Of a DNA stretch of 64,000 nt, positions 40,205-48,711 are shown piece after piece. The notes under the pieces are model-generated. The model worked only from the letters and a program-made list of their open reading frames with translations. It searched no databases and had not been told where the DNA came from. The translations under genes were made by a program, and so were the position numbers. The stretch is from NCBI GenBank assembly GCA_019419525.1, contig DXZU01000004.1, positions 56,079 through 120,078 on the forward strand, given 5' to 3'. Every line of letters starts with the position of its first letter. The stretch's first letter is position 1. Source of the stretch: Collinsella sp. (GTDB taxonomy: Bacteria; Actinomycetota; Coriobacteriia; Coriobacteriales; Coriobacteriaceae).

Positions 40205-40248
40205 CAAAGGGGGCCGGCCTCGGGTTGTGATGAGGCCGGCCCCCTTTG
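40205..40248. terminator. GC-rich perfect hairpin between convergent REP copies
   Basis: Perfect 17-bp arms (CAAAGGGGGCCGGCCTC and complement). No long T-run follows. It lies in the 372-nt gap between nfnA and pth, where I see no coding sequence, and could end transcripts from pth. Confidence 0.5.
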
Positions 40249-40314
40249 GGGTGTTATGCGTGTATGGCAGCGCGGGGTTTATTGCGATGCGGCCACCGGG
40301 GCGTTTCTGTAGAT

Positions 40315-40353
40315 AAAACCTGCCAAAATAAACATCCCTAAATGGTAGGTTTT
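40315..40353. repeat. REP-like hairpin, GGGGACAGGT family copy 3
   Basis: AAAACCTGCCA/TGGTAGGTTTT arms with AATAAACATCCC in the loop, the reverse orientation of copy 1. Its right end overlaps the pth stop codon on the minus strand, exactly as copy 1 overlaps the purF stop. Confidence 0.8.
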
Positions 40354-40981
40354 AGTGCTTGCCGTTGGAGGAAGCGGCGCCGTTGACGTGGTCGCGGGCA
40401 TAGATCACGCCGTGCACGATGGCGAGGCCCGCGGCGTCGGCCGCGCGGGCGCAGGTGTCCTGGAAATCCTCGGCCTCGCGGGCACGCAGCTGCTTGAGCA
40501 CGTAGTCGGCCACGGCCATCTTGCCGGGAGGGTTGCCGATGCCGGTGCGGATACGGCTAAAGTCGCGGCTGCCCATCTTGTCGATGATGGAGCGCAGGCC
40601 GTTGTGACCGGCATGGCCTCCGCCCACCTTGACGCGCACGTCGCCGGCGGGAATGTCGAGCTCGTCGTGGATGACGAGCAGCTCCTCGGCCTTGATCTTG
40701 TACTCGCGGCAGAGCTTGGAGATGGGTCCGCCCGAGGTGTTCATGTACGACTGAGGCTTGACCAGTACAATCTGGCGCTTGCCGCCCTCTTCCTCGGGAT
40801 CGTTGATGTTGATGAGCGCGACCTCGGCGCCGGCCTGGTTTTTCCAGTACGTGACACCGGCCTGACGGGCCAGCTCATCGATCGACTTAAAGCCGGCGTT
40901 GTGGCGGGTTTCGGCATATTCCTCACCCGGGTTGCCAAGTCCGGCAACCATGCGAATCTTAAGCGGCTGTGCAGCTGCCAT
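40352..40981 (-). CDS. pth: Peptidyl-tRNA hydrolase
   Basis: Releases peptides from stalled peptidyl-tRNA and so recycles tRNA. At 209 residues it has the family length. Catalytic residues: His in TRHNAGF, Asp in VIHDELDIPAG and Asn in NTSGGP, with GGGHAGHNGLRSI and RIRTGIGNPPG also conserved. The start is the ATG complementary to 40979-40981, with GGAAGGA upstream; a longer frame to 41011 adds an unconserved 10 residues. The stop codon lies in a REP-like element. It follows prs on the minus strand, after a long perfect hairpin. Confidence 0.95.
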   Translation of the reverse strand: MAAAQPLKIRMVAGLGNPGEEYAETRHNAGFKSIDELARQAGVTYWKNQAGAEVALININDPEEEGGKRQIVLVKPQSYMNTSGGPISKLCREYKIKAEELLVIHDELDIPAGDVRVKVGGGHAGHNGLRSIIDKMGSRDFSRIRTGIGNPPGKMAVADYVLKQLRAREAEDFQDTCARAADAAGLAIVHGVIYARDHVNGAASSNGKH

Positions 40982-41100
40982 ATTTGTCCTTCCGTTACAC
41001 AAATAGTTCAATCAACGACAAAGGCTACCACGCCCGCCGAAGGCGAGACTTCGTTTCAGCGAAATCCCACCAGACAAAAGCGCGGCCGCGGCAGAGCGAG

Positions 41101-41176
41101 CCGCCGGAACAGAAGAAACCCCCGCGCGACCTTTGCGAAGCAAGGGGGAGCGCGGGGGTTTCTTCTGTTCCGGCGG
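41101..41176. terminator. 27-bp perfect hairpin between prs and pth
   Basis: Arms 41101-41127 and 41150-41176 are exact complements. The loop TTTGCGAAGC recalls the CTTCGCGAAGC loop core of family 1 hairpins, so this may be a third, diverged member as well as a terminator for prs. Confidence 0.65.
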
Positions 41177-41205
41177 CGATGCGCCGGGTTGCAAGGACGA
41201 TGCGA

Positions 41206-42192
41206 CTACAGCGCGAAGTCGCCGCCGACGAGCGTGGAGACGGGCTCCTCGTGGTAAACGGCGGAGATGGCCTGAGCGAACTCCTCGGCGACCGAGATAG
41301 TCTTGATCTTGCCGCCGACCTCGACGGGGATGGCGTCGGTGACGACGCACTCGACGATGGGGGCATCGTTCAGGCGCTCGATGGCCGGACCGGAGAAGAT
41401 GCCGTGGGTGGCGCAGACGTAGATGTCGCCGGCGCCCATAGCCTTGAGCTCCTTGACGTTGGCGCACAGGGTGCCAGCAGTGTCGATCATGTCGTCGTTG
41501 ATGATGCAGGTCTTGCCCTTGATGTCACCGATGATGCCCATGACCTCGGCGGCGTTGTGGCGCGGACGGCCCTTGTGGGCGATGGCCAGGTCGCAGCCGA
41601 GCATGTCGGACAGCTTCTTGGCGGCCTTGGCGCGACCCACGTCGGGGGAGACGACAACCAGGTTGTCGGTGTCGAAGTGCATGTCGTTGTAGTACTGGCC
41701 AAATAGCGGCAGTGCGGACAGGTGGTTAACCGGGATATCGAAGAAGCCCTGGATCTGGCCCTGGTGCAGGTCGAGGGTGATGATGCGGTTGACGCCGGCA
41801 CGCTCGAGCAGGTTGGCGACGAGGCGGGCGGTGATGGGCTCGCGCGGGCCGGCCTTGCGGTCCTGGCGGGCATAGCCGTAGTGGGTGATAACGGCGGTGA
41901 TGGAGCGGGCGGATGCGCGCTTGGCAGCGTCGGTGGCGATGAGCAGCTCCATGAGCATGTCGTTGACGTTGCCGCCGGCCACGGACTGAATCAGGAAGAC
42001 GTCGGCGCCGCGGACGGTCTCGTCGTAGCGGGCGTAAATCTCACCATTGGCGAACTGCTTTAGCGTAAGGCCCGAAAGCTCGACCCCAAGGTACTCAGCA
42101 ATCTTCTGAGCGAGGGGACGGTTGGAGGAACCGGAATACACGCGGATGGACTTGCGCATATTCTCCGACTTCTCGGGATCATTAATCGGCAT
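41206..42192 (-). CDS. prs: Ribose-phosphate pyrophosphokinase (PRPP synthase)
   Basis: Makes PRPP from ribose 5-phosphate and ATP, the shared precursor for purines, pyrimidines, histidine and tryptophan. The 328 residues match class I enzymes. Landmarks: YSGSSNRPLAQKIAEYLG, FANGEIYARYDETVRGADVFLIQS, the ATP/metal region HYGYARQDRKAGPREPITA, LDLHQGQIQGFFDIPVNHL and the PRPP loop INDDMIDTAGT. The ATG (complement of 42190-42192) follows AAGGAGAAGGG. It lies downstream of glmU on the minus strand but is separated from it by a terminator, so it probably has its own promoter. Confidence 0.97.
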   Translation of the reverse strand: MPINDPEKSENMRKSIRVYSGSSNRPLAQKIAEYLGVELSGLTLKQFANGEIYARYDETVRGADVFLIQSVAGGNVNDMLMELLIATDAAKRASARSITAVITHYGYARQDRKAGPREPITARLVANLLERAGVNRIITLDLHQGQIQGFFDIPVNHLSALPLFGQYYNDMHFDTDNLVVVSPDVGRAKAAKKLSDMLGCDLAIAHKGRPRHNAAEVMGIIGDIKGKTCIINDDMIDTAGTLCANVKELKAMGAGDIYVCATHGIFSGPAIERLNDAPIVECVVTDAIPVEVGGKIKTISVAEEFAQAISAVYHEEPVSTLVGGDFAL

Positions 42193-42335
42193 TACCCTTC
42201 TCCTTTATACATCGAATGCCATATAGATGCCTTGTTGCATTGTAACCGCGCGGCGGGGTTTATCGGGTCTTGATAACGTCTTTACCGCCAACGGACACGA
42301 ACCGACCACTCATCCGGTTGCGCAGGTCACGATAG

Positions 42336-42369
42336 AAAAAGGAGCCGCCCCCATGGAGCAGCTCCTTTT
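42336..42369 (-). terminator. Terminator of glmU
   Basis: AAAAAGGAGC pairs with GCTCCTTTT. Read on the minus strand it is followed by TTTTTC, 16 nt beyond the glmU stop. Confidence 0.75.
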
Positions 42370-42384
42370 GTGCTTGGTAAAACG

Positions 42385-43797
42385 TTATACCTCGTCGTCC
42401 TCGTGCAGGCGGCGGCGGTAATCGGCGGCCCAGCCCTCAATATTTACCTGACGGGCGCGGCCCAGACCGAGCGCGTCTGCCGGGACCGGCTCGGTGATGA
42501 CGGAGCCGGCGGCCACGAGTGCACCGTCGCCGATCTGGGCGGGCGCGACCATCATGGTGTCGGAGCCAATGAAGGCGTCCTTGCCGATGACGGTCTTGTG
42601 CTTGTGCACGCCATCGTAGTTGCAGGTGATGGAGCCCGCGCCCACGTTGACGCCGGAGCCCATGGTGGTGTCGCCGATGTAGGACAGGTGGGGCACCTTG
42701 GAACCCTCGCCGATCGTGGACTTCTTGATCTCCACGTGCGTGCCGGCCTTGGAGCCGTCGAGCATGTGGGTGCCCGGGCGCAGGTAGGCGCGCGGGCCGC
42801 AGTCGACGCCGTTCTCGATGACGGCCTCAATGGCGATGGTCTCATCGATGGTGCAGCCGCTGCCGACGGTGGTGTCGGTGAGGCGGCTGTTGGGACCGAG
42901 CTGGCACTCCTCGCCCACGGTGACGTGGCCGATCAGGTGCGTCTGCGGCCACACGACGGTATCGCGGCCGATAACGGCATCGGGGCCGATCCAGGCCTGT
43001 GTGGGGTCGATGAAGGTAACGCCCTCGGCCATCCAGTGCTCGTTGATGCGGTCGCGCGCGATGGCGGTGAGCTGTGCGAGCTGGATGCGGCTGTTGACGC
43101 CCAGGCCGTCGCGGTAGTCGTCGCAGTGGAAGATGGAGACAGCCTGGCCGTGGCCTTTGAGGATCTCGAGCATGTCGGGCAGGTAGTACTCGGATTGCGC
43201 GTTGTCGTTGCCGATCTCGTTGATGTGGGCGGCGAGCTGCGTGCCGTCAAATGCGTAGCAGCCGGCGTTGCACTCCAGCAGCGTGGCGGCCTGCTCGGGC
43301 GTGCAGTCCTTCTGCTCGATGATGCGCTCGATCTGACCATCGGCGCCCAGCTTGATGCGGCCGTAGCCGAAAGGATCGGGCGGGGTCATGGTCATGACGG
43401 TGCAGGCGAGCTCGCCGGTGGCGACGGTTTGCGCGAACTTGGCGACGGTGTCGGCGGTGATGAGCGGCAGGTCGCCGTTGAGCACGACGACGGGGCCTTG
43501 CGTGATGCCGCAGGCCTCGAGCGCGACCTTTACGGCGTGGCCGGTGCCCAGGCGCTCGGTCTGCTCGACGCACTCGACCTTGGTGGCGCTGTTGGCGTAG
43601 GCGCCGTCGATGAGGGCGCGCATCTCGTCGGCGTGGCTGCCGATGACGACCACGACGCGGCTGCAGCCGGCCTTGATGGTAGCGTCGACGATCCACTGGA
43701 CCATGGGCTTACCCAGGATCTTGTGCGAAACCTTGCAGTGGTTCGACTTCATGCGGGTGCCCTCGCCGGCAGCGAGGATAATTGCGGTTGCGTCCAT
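42385..43797 (-). CDS. glmU: Bifunctional GlcNAc-1-P uridyltransferase / GlcN-1-P acetyltransferase
   Basis: Makes UDP-N-acetylglucosamine for peptidoglycan. At 470 residues it is close to the usual ~456. The N-terminal uridyltransferase has AIILAAGEGTRMKS and VLNGDLPLI. The C-terminal left-handed beta-helix has repeated hexapeptides and conserved segments HLSYIGDTTMGSGVNVGAGSITCNYDG and HKTVIGKDAFIGS with the catalytic His. The start is the ATG complementary to 43795-43797, preceded by AGGAGATC; a longer frame to 44007 overlaps the divergent gene's leader and is not conserved. It is divergent from an ECF transporter operon. Confidence 0.96.
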   Translation of the reverse strand: MDATAIILAAGEGTRMKSNHCKVSHKILGKPMVQWIVDATIKAGCSRVVVVIGSHADEMRALIDGAYANSATKVECVEQTERLGTGHAVKVALEACGITQGPVVVLNGDLPLITADTVAKFAQTVATGELACTVMTMTPPDPFGYGRIKLGADGQIERIIEQKDCTPEQAATLLECNAGCYAFDGTQLAAHINEIGNDNAQSEYYLPDMLEILKGHGQAVSIFHCDDYRDGLGVNSRIQLAQLTAIARDRINEHWMAEGVTFIDPTQAWIGPDAVIGRDTVVWPQTHLIGHVTVGEECQLGPNSRLTDTTVGSGCTIDETIAIEAVIENGVDCGPRAYLRPGTHMLDGSKAGTHVEIKKSTIGEGSKVPHLSYIGDTTMGSGVNVGAGSITCNYDGVHKHKTVIGKDAFIGSDTMMVAPAQIGDGALVAAGSVITEPVPADALGLGRARQVNIEGWAADYRRRLHEDDEV

Positions 43798-43990
43798 GTG
43801 ATCTCCTGTTACGTTATAGAGACGTGTGTTTGGAAACGATACACGGCGCAATATGATACCGCAGGCATATGACGAGCGCGTAACGATTGGTTTGCGGCGG
43901 TTGAGGCTTGCGCCGCCGGCGTGGCGTTTGCACTGCGTGCGTGCGGCGTTGGCGGTGCTGCGGAGCTGTTGTTTGAGCGAGGGAACGGGG

Positions 43991-44884
43991 GTGCCCGTGG
44001 ATAACATACGAGAGGAGTTTGGCGGCGGGCCCGTCGCGGCATTCTCGATGTCGCATCCGGCTGTGCCGGCACTCTATATAGTGCTGACGCTGGGGCTCAC
44101 TATGTTCTCGATGCAGCCGGTACTGATCGCGCTGTCGCTCGCAGGCGGGCTGGCGTATGGATTTGCGACGCGTGGGGCTGCCCGCACGCTGGGCGCGCTC
44201 CGCTGGCAGCTGCCGGTGATTTTGATCGTCGCGCTGCTCAATCCGCTGTTTAGCGCCTCGGGTTCGACGGAGCTGTTCCGTATTGGCATGCGCGCGGTGT
44301 ATCTGGAGAGCATGGTATACGGCCTGTGCATGGGCGGGCTGTTTGTGGCGAGCGTGTTGTGGTTTGAGGCGGCGGCATCGATGCTCGAATACGACAAGGT
44401 ACTCGCGCTGCTGGGCAATGCCGCGCCGGTGATTGCGCTCATGATCTCGATGTGCATGAGGCTTATCCCGCAGTTTTTGCGCCGCGGTCGTACGGTGCTG
44501 GCGGTGCAGGATGCGATTGATGTGCCGGGCAGCGCGCCGGCCGACCCCGTGCGTTCGCGTTTGCGGGCATCGAGTGTGTTGATGGGCTGGGGCATGGAAG
44601 ATTCGCTGGAGCGCGCGGACGCGATGCGCTCGCGCGGGTGGGGTGCCGCGACGCGTCGTACGACGTATGCGCGGTATCGACTGGGGCGCAGCGACGTTGC
44701 CGCGCTGGCTGGGCTTGCGGTGTTTGGTGCCGCCGCGGTGGCGGTGGCATGGACCGCGACAACGCAGTATTCGTTTTATCCGCAGCTCTCGGTGCCGGCG
44801 CCGTGGCGGGGCTATGTCGTGTACGCTGCCTGGATGATGCTGCCTTGCGCGTCGCACGCGATTGATGAGAAGAGGTTTGGCTGA
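43991..44884 (+). CDS. ECF transporter T protein (CbiQ/EcfT-like)
   Basis: The membrane coupling subunit of an energy-coupling-factor importer. About 297 residues with five or more membrane segments, and a C-terminal cytoplasmic part containing the coupling-helix pattern (ADAMRSRGWG at ~215, typical ARG-type motif). The region MRLIPQFLRRGRTVLAVQDA also fits EcfT. The start is uncertain: GTG 43991 gives MPVDNIREEFGGG, with GAGGGAACGG upstream; GTG 43997 or ATG 44049 are alternatives. The stop overlaps the ATPase gene start by one base, so the genes are translationally coupled. Confidence 0.82.
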   Translation: MPVDNIREEFGGGPVAAFSMSHPAVPALYIVLTLGLTMFSMQPVLIALSLAGGLAYGFATRGAARTLGALRWQLPVILIVALLNPLFSASGSTELFRIGMRAVYLESMVYGLCMGGLFVASVLWFEAAASMLEYDKVLALLGNAAPVIALMISMCMRLIPQFLRRGRTVLAVQDAIDVPGSAPADPVRSRLRASSVLMGWGMEDSLERADAMRSRGWGAATRRTTYARYRLGRSDVAALAGLAVFGAAAVAVAWTATTQYSFYPQLSVPAPWRGYVVYAAWMMLPCASHAIDEKRFG

Positions 44885-46527
44885 TGGCTCGGTTGGATAG
44901 GGGCCCGGTGTCGGGCGCGGCGTGCGGCCCGGATATTCCGGCGATTGAGGTGCAGGGCCTTAGTTTTGCCTATCCCGGGGCCGAGGCACCGGTGCTCGAG
45001 GGGCTTGATTGGCGTGTTCCCCAAGGTGCATTTGCGCTGCTTGTTGGCGGTACCGGTTCGGGCAAGTCGACGCTGCTGTCGCTGCTCAAGCCCGAGATCG
45101 CGCCGGCGGGCGAGCGCACTGGTGATGCGCGCGTGCTGGGCGAGAACGTTGCCGACATGGACGTGCGGGCATCGGCGGAGCGCGTGGGCTATGTGTTCCA
45201 GGATCCCGAGAACCAGATCGTGTGCGAAACCGTGTGGCACGAGATGGCGTTTGGCCTGGAAAACTTGGGGCTAGCACGTGATGAGATGCGCCGTCGCGTA
45301 GCTGAGACCAGCTATTTCTTTGGTCTGGAGGACTGGCTTCATCGCGATACCGATACGCTTTCGGGCGGCCGCAAGCAGCTGCTGTCGCTTGCCGCCGTCC
45401 TGGCGCTGCGTCCGCGTGTGCTGCTACTCGACGAGCCCACGTCTCAGCTCGATCCCGTTGCCGAGAAGAATTTTCTGCACGCGCTGTTTCGCGTGAACCG
45501 TGAGTTGGGCTGCACGGTTGTTGTGGCTACGCATCAACCGCGTCCAATGCTCGAGTATGCGACGTGTGCGTACCGGATTGAGGACGGTCGCGTGCGCGAG
45601 GTGGCGGATATGGCTTCTTTGGGACGCCGAGAATCGTTGTTTTCCGACGACATGTTGGGGTGGGGTGCCGTCCGATGTGCAAAAAACGGAGTATTCAGCA
45701 GGCGTGAGGACAATTTGGGCTCTCTGGAGCCGCCCGGGGACGTATCGAGCGCGAAAAAAAGTTCGGAATTGGACAAATCGTCCGAATTTGTGGCGCAAAC
45801 GTCGCTCGAGAACGGCTCGGAAGCCTTCCCGCGCACGGATGGGAGCAGAATACTCCAAAAAATGCACGGCGGGTCGGCTACCACCCTGGCAGGGAGCTGG
45901 TTTCGCTACGATCGCGCGGGCGGTTGGGTGCTGCGCGGGCTCGACGTGGCGTTTTCGGCCGGTGCGGTGCATGCGGTCGTGGGCGGCAACGGATGCGGTA
46001 AGTCGACGATGCTCTCGGTGCTGGCGAAGACCGCCAAGCTGCAGCGCGGCCGCATGGTGCGCGGAGCGGCCTCGGCGGCGCTGCTGCCTCAGAACCCCAA
46101 AGCATTGCTGGTTGCCGAGACGGTTCACGATGAGCTGATGGAATGGGCCTCGACCTGCGGATATGACGAGAACTTGGCGCGGGAGCGTGCGGCGCAACTG
46201 GGATTGGACGGCCTGGAGACGCGTCACCCCTACGACCTCTCGGGCGGACAGCGCCAGCTGCTCGCGCTGGCAAAGCTGCTGCTGATTGGCCCCGAGCTGC
46301 TGCTGCTTGACGAGCCCACGAAGGGCTTGGACCTGGAGAGCCGCCGCATCATCGCTCGCGCCCTGCGTGACCATGCGAAGGCTGGCGGCACCGTCATCAT
46401 GGCAACGCACGACCTGGATTTTGCCGAGCAGGTAGCCGACGACGTCGCCATGATGTTTGACGGCGAGATTGCCTGCATGGAGTCCCCGGCCGACTTCTTT
46501 GCCGACAACGTGTTCTATAGGGCGTGA
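44884..46527 (+). CDS. ECF transporter double ATPase (fused EcfA1-EcfA2)
   Basis: Two ATPase domains in one 547-residue chain. Domain 1 (~20-240) has Walker A GGTGSGKST, VFQDPENQIVCETV, the slightly altered signature LSGGRKQ and Walker B LLLDEPTSQLDP. Domain 2 (~340-540) has GGNGCGKST, LSGGQRQ and LLLDEPTKGLDLES. EcfA proteins are usually two separate genes, so this is a fusion. The ~90-residue linker (about 245-335) has foreign composition (many Ser/Glu/Lys, AT-richer DNA) and contains an inverted repeat with ends at 45678-45696 and 45848-45866. This suggests an in-frame insertion. Nucleotide sites look intact. Confidence 0.92.
   Translation: MARLDRGPVSGAACGPDIPAIEVQGLSFAYPGAEAPVLEGLDWRVPQGAFALLVGGTGSGKSTLLSLLKPEIAPAGERTGDARVLGENVADMDVRASAERVGYVFQDPENQIVCETVWHEMAFGLENLGLARDEMRRRVAETSYFFGLEDWLHRDTDTLSGGRKQLLSLAAVLALRPRVLLLDEPTSQLDPVAEKNFLHALFRVNRELGCTVVVATHQPRPMLEYATCAYRIEDGRVREVADMASLGRRESLFSDDMLGWGAVRCAKNGVFSRREDNLGSLEPPGDVSSAKKSSELDKSSEFVAQTSLENGSEAFPRTDGSRILQKMHGGSATTLAGSWFRYDRAGGWVLRGLDVAFSAGAVHAVVGGNGCGKSTMLSVLAKTAKLQRGRMVRGAASAALLPQNPKALLVAETVHDELMEWASTCGYDENLARERAAQLGLDGLETRHPYDLSGGQRQLLALAKLLLIGPELLLLDEPTKGLDLESRRIIARALRDHAKAGGTVIMATHDLDFAEQVADDVAMMFDGEIACMESPADFFADNVFYRA
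45678..45866. repeat. Inverted repeat inside the fused ATPase linker
   Basis: Outer arms TGCAAAAAACGGAGTATTC (45678-45696) and its imperfect complement (45848-45866) flank a region with a further TTCGGA/TCCGAA pair. The sequence is AT-richer than its surroundings and remains in frame with the ATPase gene, encoding the linker between the two ATPase domains. Confidence 0.6.
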
Positions 46528-46531
46528 TGGG

Positions 46532-47245
46532 ATGACGGACTGTCGTTTCTCGCGTTTGCTTGCAAAACTGGAGATCCCGCTGTTGTTGGCGGTGCCGGCG
46601 GTGATGGCTGCCGCGTTGCTGGCGGGTGTTGAGCAGACAGCGTTGGCCATGCTGGTTGTGGTGGCGTTGGTGCTTGCGCTGTTCTTTGCGGGCTATGAGG
46701 CATCGCGTCCAGGCCTGCGTCAGATTATGCCCACGCTGGTGCTGGCGGCGCTGGCGGCGGCGGGGCGCATCCTGTTTGGACCCATTCCCGACTTTAAACC
46801 CGTGAGTGCCATCGCCATTATCGCCGGGGCGACACTCGGTCGTCGTAACGGCTTTATGGTCGGTGCGTTGGCGGCGCTGACCAGCAATTTCTTTTTTGGG
46901 CAGGGCATGTGGACGCCGTGGCAGATGTATGCCTGGGGTCTGGTTGGCTATGTTGGCGGCGCGCTGGCGCATGCGGGCGCGTTCGACCGTGCGGATGGAA
47001 CCGTGCGCATGCCGGCGCTGATGGCGTACGGCTTTGCCTCGGGCTTGCTCTACGGCGTTGTGATCAACGCGTATGACATCATCGGTTTTGTTCAACCGCT
47101 CACGTGGGCGGGCGCCATAGCGCGTCTTGCTACGGCGGTGCCGTTCGACATCACGCATGGCCTCGCGACCTGCGTGTTCTTGGCCGCTCTGTACAAGCCC
47201 TGGTGTCGCCGCATCAACCGCGTCGTCGTGAAATACGGGCTGTAG
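46532..47245 (+). CDS. ECF transporter S component
   Basis: A 237-residue membrane protein with about six membrane segments, completing the T-ATPase-S set. It begins MTDCRFSRLLAKLEIPLLLAVPAVMAAALLAG. The conserved central part (ISAIAIIAGATLGRRNGFMVGALAALTSNFFFGQGMWTPWQMYAWGLVGYVGG type, ~85-145) matches the ECF substrate-binding fold. ATG 46532 lies 4 nt after the ATPase stop, with a weak ribosome site, suggesting coupling. The ligand, a vitamin or transition metal, cannot be read from the sequence, and no riboswitch is visible upstream of the operon. Confidence 0.85.
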   Translation: MTDCRFSRLLAKLEIPLLLAVPAVMAAALLAGVEQTALAMLVVVALVLALFFAGYEASRPGLRQIMPTLVLAALAAAGRILFGPIPDFKPVSAIAIIAGATLGRRNGFMVGALAALTSNFFFGQGMWTPWQMYAWGLVGYVGGALAHAGAFDRADGTVRMPALMAYGFASGLLYGVVINAYDIIGFVQPLTWAGAIARLATAVPFDITHGLATCVFLAALYKPWCRRINRVVVKYGL

Positions 47246-47285
47246 GGCTGGTTGCGCCGGGGCGGGAATCAATACTGCCGAAGTG

Positions 47286-47451
47286 CCATTTCAAAACTAT
47301 GCCGGTTTACGGGGCTAGATTGGCACAGGCAGACCATACCGGCTTTTTTCGAAATAGAGCAAGCCGTTTACCTGCAGTTTTACTATTTTGGAATTGCGTA
47401 TGGTTGGGGATTCGCGATTTATCCCCGTAAGCCGGCGTAGTTTTGGAATGG
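47286..47451. repeat. Long hairpin element A (~166 nt)
   Basis: 29-nt arms (47286-47314 and 47423-47451) differ at three sites, each of which is a G-U-compatible pair on the plus-strand RNA. Nested pairs (ACCATAC/GTATGGT and TTCGAAATAG/CTATTTTGGAA) extend the fold. It begins 40 nt after the S-component stop in a 534-nt gap with no gene. Confidence 0.7.
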
Positions 47452-47546
47452 CCGACTAATAATGACGGGCATCGCAGCCCTCAGAGAGTCAATTGATCCG
47501 TTTTCTTCCGTCCCCAGACGTCCCCAGGGAATCAGTTGACGGCGCT

Positions 47547-47708
47547 CGCCACGAAACTGGCCCATCTACTACGTTTAGGCCGACACCCTCAAGCACAACC
47601 GCGTTTTATGAAAAACCGCAGGCTTTCTACCTGCGGTTTTCTTTTTGCGTTGTTCGCTGTGGTTGAGGATGGCGGCCTAAACGTAGTAGATGGGCAGGTT
47701 TCGTGGCG
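47547..47708. repeat. Long hairpin element B (~162 nt) with nested terminator
   Basis: 36-nt arms (47547-47582 and 47673-47708) are nearly perfect complements. Inner pairs CCTCAA/TTGAGG continue the stem. The tip is a classical terminator hairpin (AAAACCGCAGG/CCTGCGGTTTT, about 47611-47647) followed by CTTTTT. It lies between the ECF operon and convergent exoA. Confidence 0.75.
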
Positions 47709-47779
47709 GGCGGGTTGCGCGAACACGCTCGCAAGACGAAAACGACCCGCCTTTCTCCGCCTTTGGGAGATCAGTTGGG

Positions 47780-48598
47780 CTAGAGCTCCAGGGCGAGCGT
47801 GACGGGGCAGTGGTCGCTGCCGAAGATGTCGCCGCGGATGCCGGTGTCGCGTACGTTGCCGGCGATTGCGTCGCTCACCAGGAAGTAGTCGATGCGCCAG
47901 CCTGCGTTGTTCTTGCGGGCATTAAAGCGGTAGCTCCACCAGCTGTAGACGCCCTCGACGTCCGGATTGGCTGCGCGCCAAGTGTCGGTAAAACCGGCGT
48001 TGAGCAGCTCGGTAAACTTGCCACGCTCCTCGTCCGAAAAGCCTGCGTTGCCGCGGTTGGACTTGGGGTTCTTAAGGTCGATCTCCTCGTGTGCCACGTT
48101 AAAGTCGCCGCAGGTTACGACGGGCTTGCCGGTTTCGCGCTCAAACGCGCTCAAAAAGCCGCGGTAGGCATCGTCCCAAGCCATGCGCACGTCGATGCGC
48201 GCGAGCTCATTTTGGGCGTTGGGCGTATAGACGTCCACAAACCAAAACTTGTCGAACTCGAGCACGCAGACGCGGCCCTCGGTTGCGGCTTGGGCGACGA
48301 GCTCGGCGGCCCCACCCTCGCCGGCGTAGGGCAGCAGTGCATCGGCGCGCAGCACGCGCAGCGGTTTCTGGCGGCTAAAGACCGCGGTGCCCGAGTAGCC
48401 CTTGCGCTCGGCGTAGCTCCAGGTTTGGTGATAGCCGGGCAGGTCGATATCGACCTGGCCCTCCTGCAGCTTGGTTTCCTGCAGCGCTAGGATATCGACA
48501 TCGAGTTCCTGTGCGATCTGGGTAAAGCTCGGGTCCTTTTTGAGCACGGCGCGCAGACCGTTAACGTTCCACGAGGCAAAGGTGTAAGTCTGAGGCAT
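47780..48598 (-). CDS. exoA: Exodeoxyribonuclease III (AP endonuclease)
   Basis: Repairs abasic sites and 3'-blocked ends in DNA. The 272 residues match the Xth/ExoA family. Metal and catalytic residues: Asn in SWNVNGLRA, Glu in ALQETKLQEG, Asp/Asn in TCGDFNVAHEEIDL, the WWSYRFNARKNNAGWRIDYFL region and SDHCPV with the final His. The ATG (complement of 48596-48598) has GAAAGGACACC upstream. It converges with the ECF operon and is divergent from the sirtuin gene, sharing a 113-nt promoter gap. Confidence 0.96.
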   Translation of the reverse strand: MPQTYTFASWNVNGLRAVLKKDPSFTQIAQELDVDILALQETKLQEGQVDIDLPGYHQTWSYAERKGYSGTAVFSRQKPLRVLRADALLPYAGEGGAAELVAQAATEGRVCVLEFDKFWFVDVYTPNAQNELARIDVRMAWDDAYRGFLSAFERETGKPVVTCGDFNVAHEEIDLKNPKSNRGNAGFSDEERGKFTELLNAGFTDTWRAANPDVEGVYSWWSYRFNARKNNAGWRIDYFLVSDAIAGNVRDTGIRGDIFGSDHCPVTLALEL

Positions 48599-48711
48599 GG
48601 TGTCCTTTCGACGGGGTTGGCAGGCTTAAGATTAACGCAACTAGAGCGGGGCGGAGTCCGCGAGTGATAGTGTGAACGCCGCCGTCCCGGAGACACGGAC
48701 GGAGGACATAT

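Noticed and set aside
42370..43872. 500-residue plus-strand frame opposite glmU
   Set aside because: Antisense to a certain glmU; no motif of its own.
47246..47779. Small genes in the ecfS-exoA gap
   Set aside because: Frames there are created by the long palindromes and have no ribosome site or protein-like composition.
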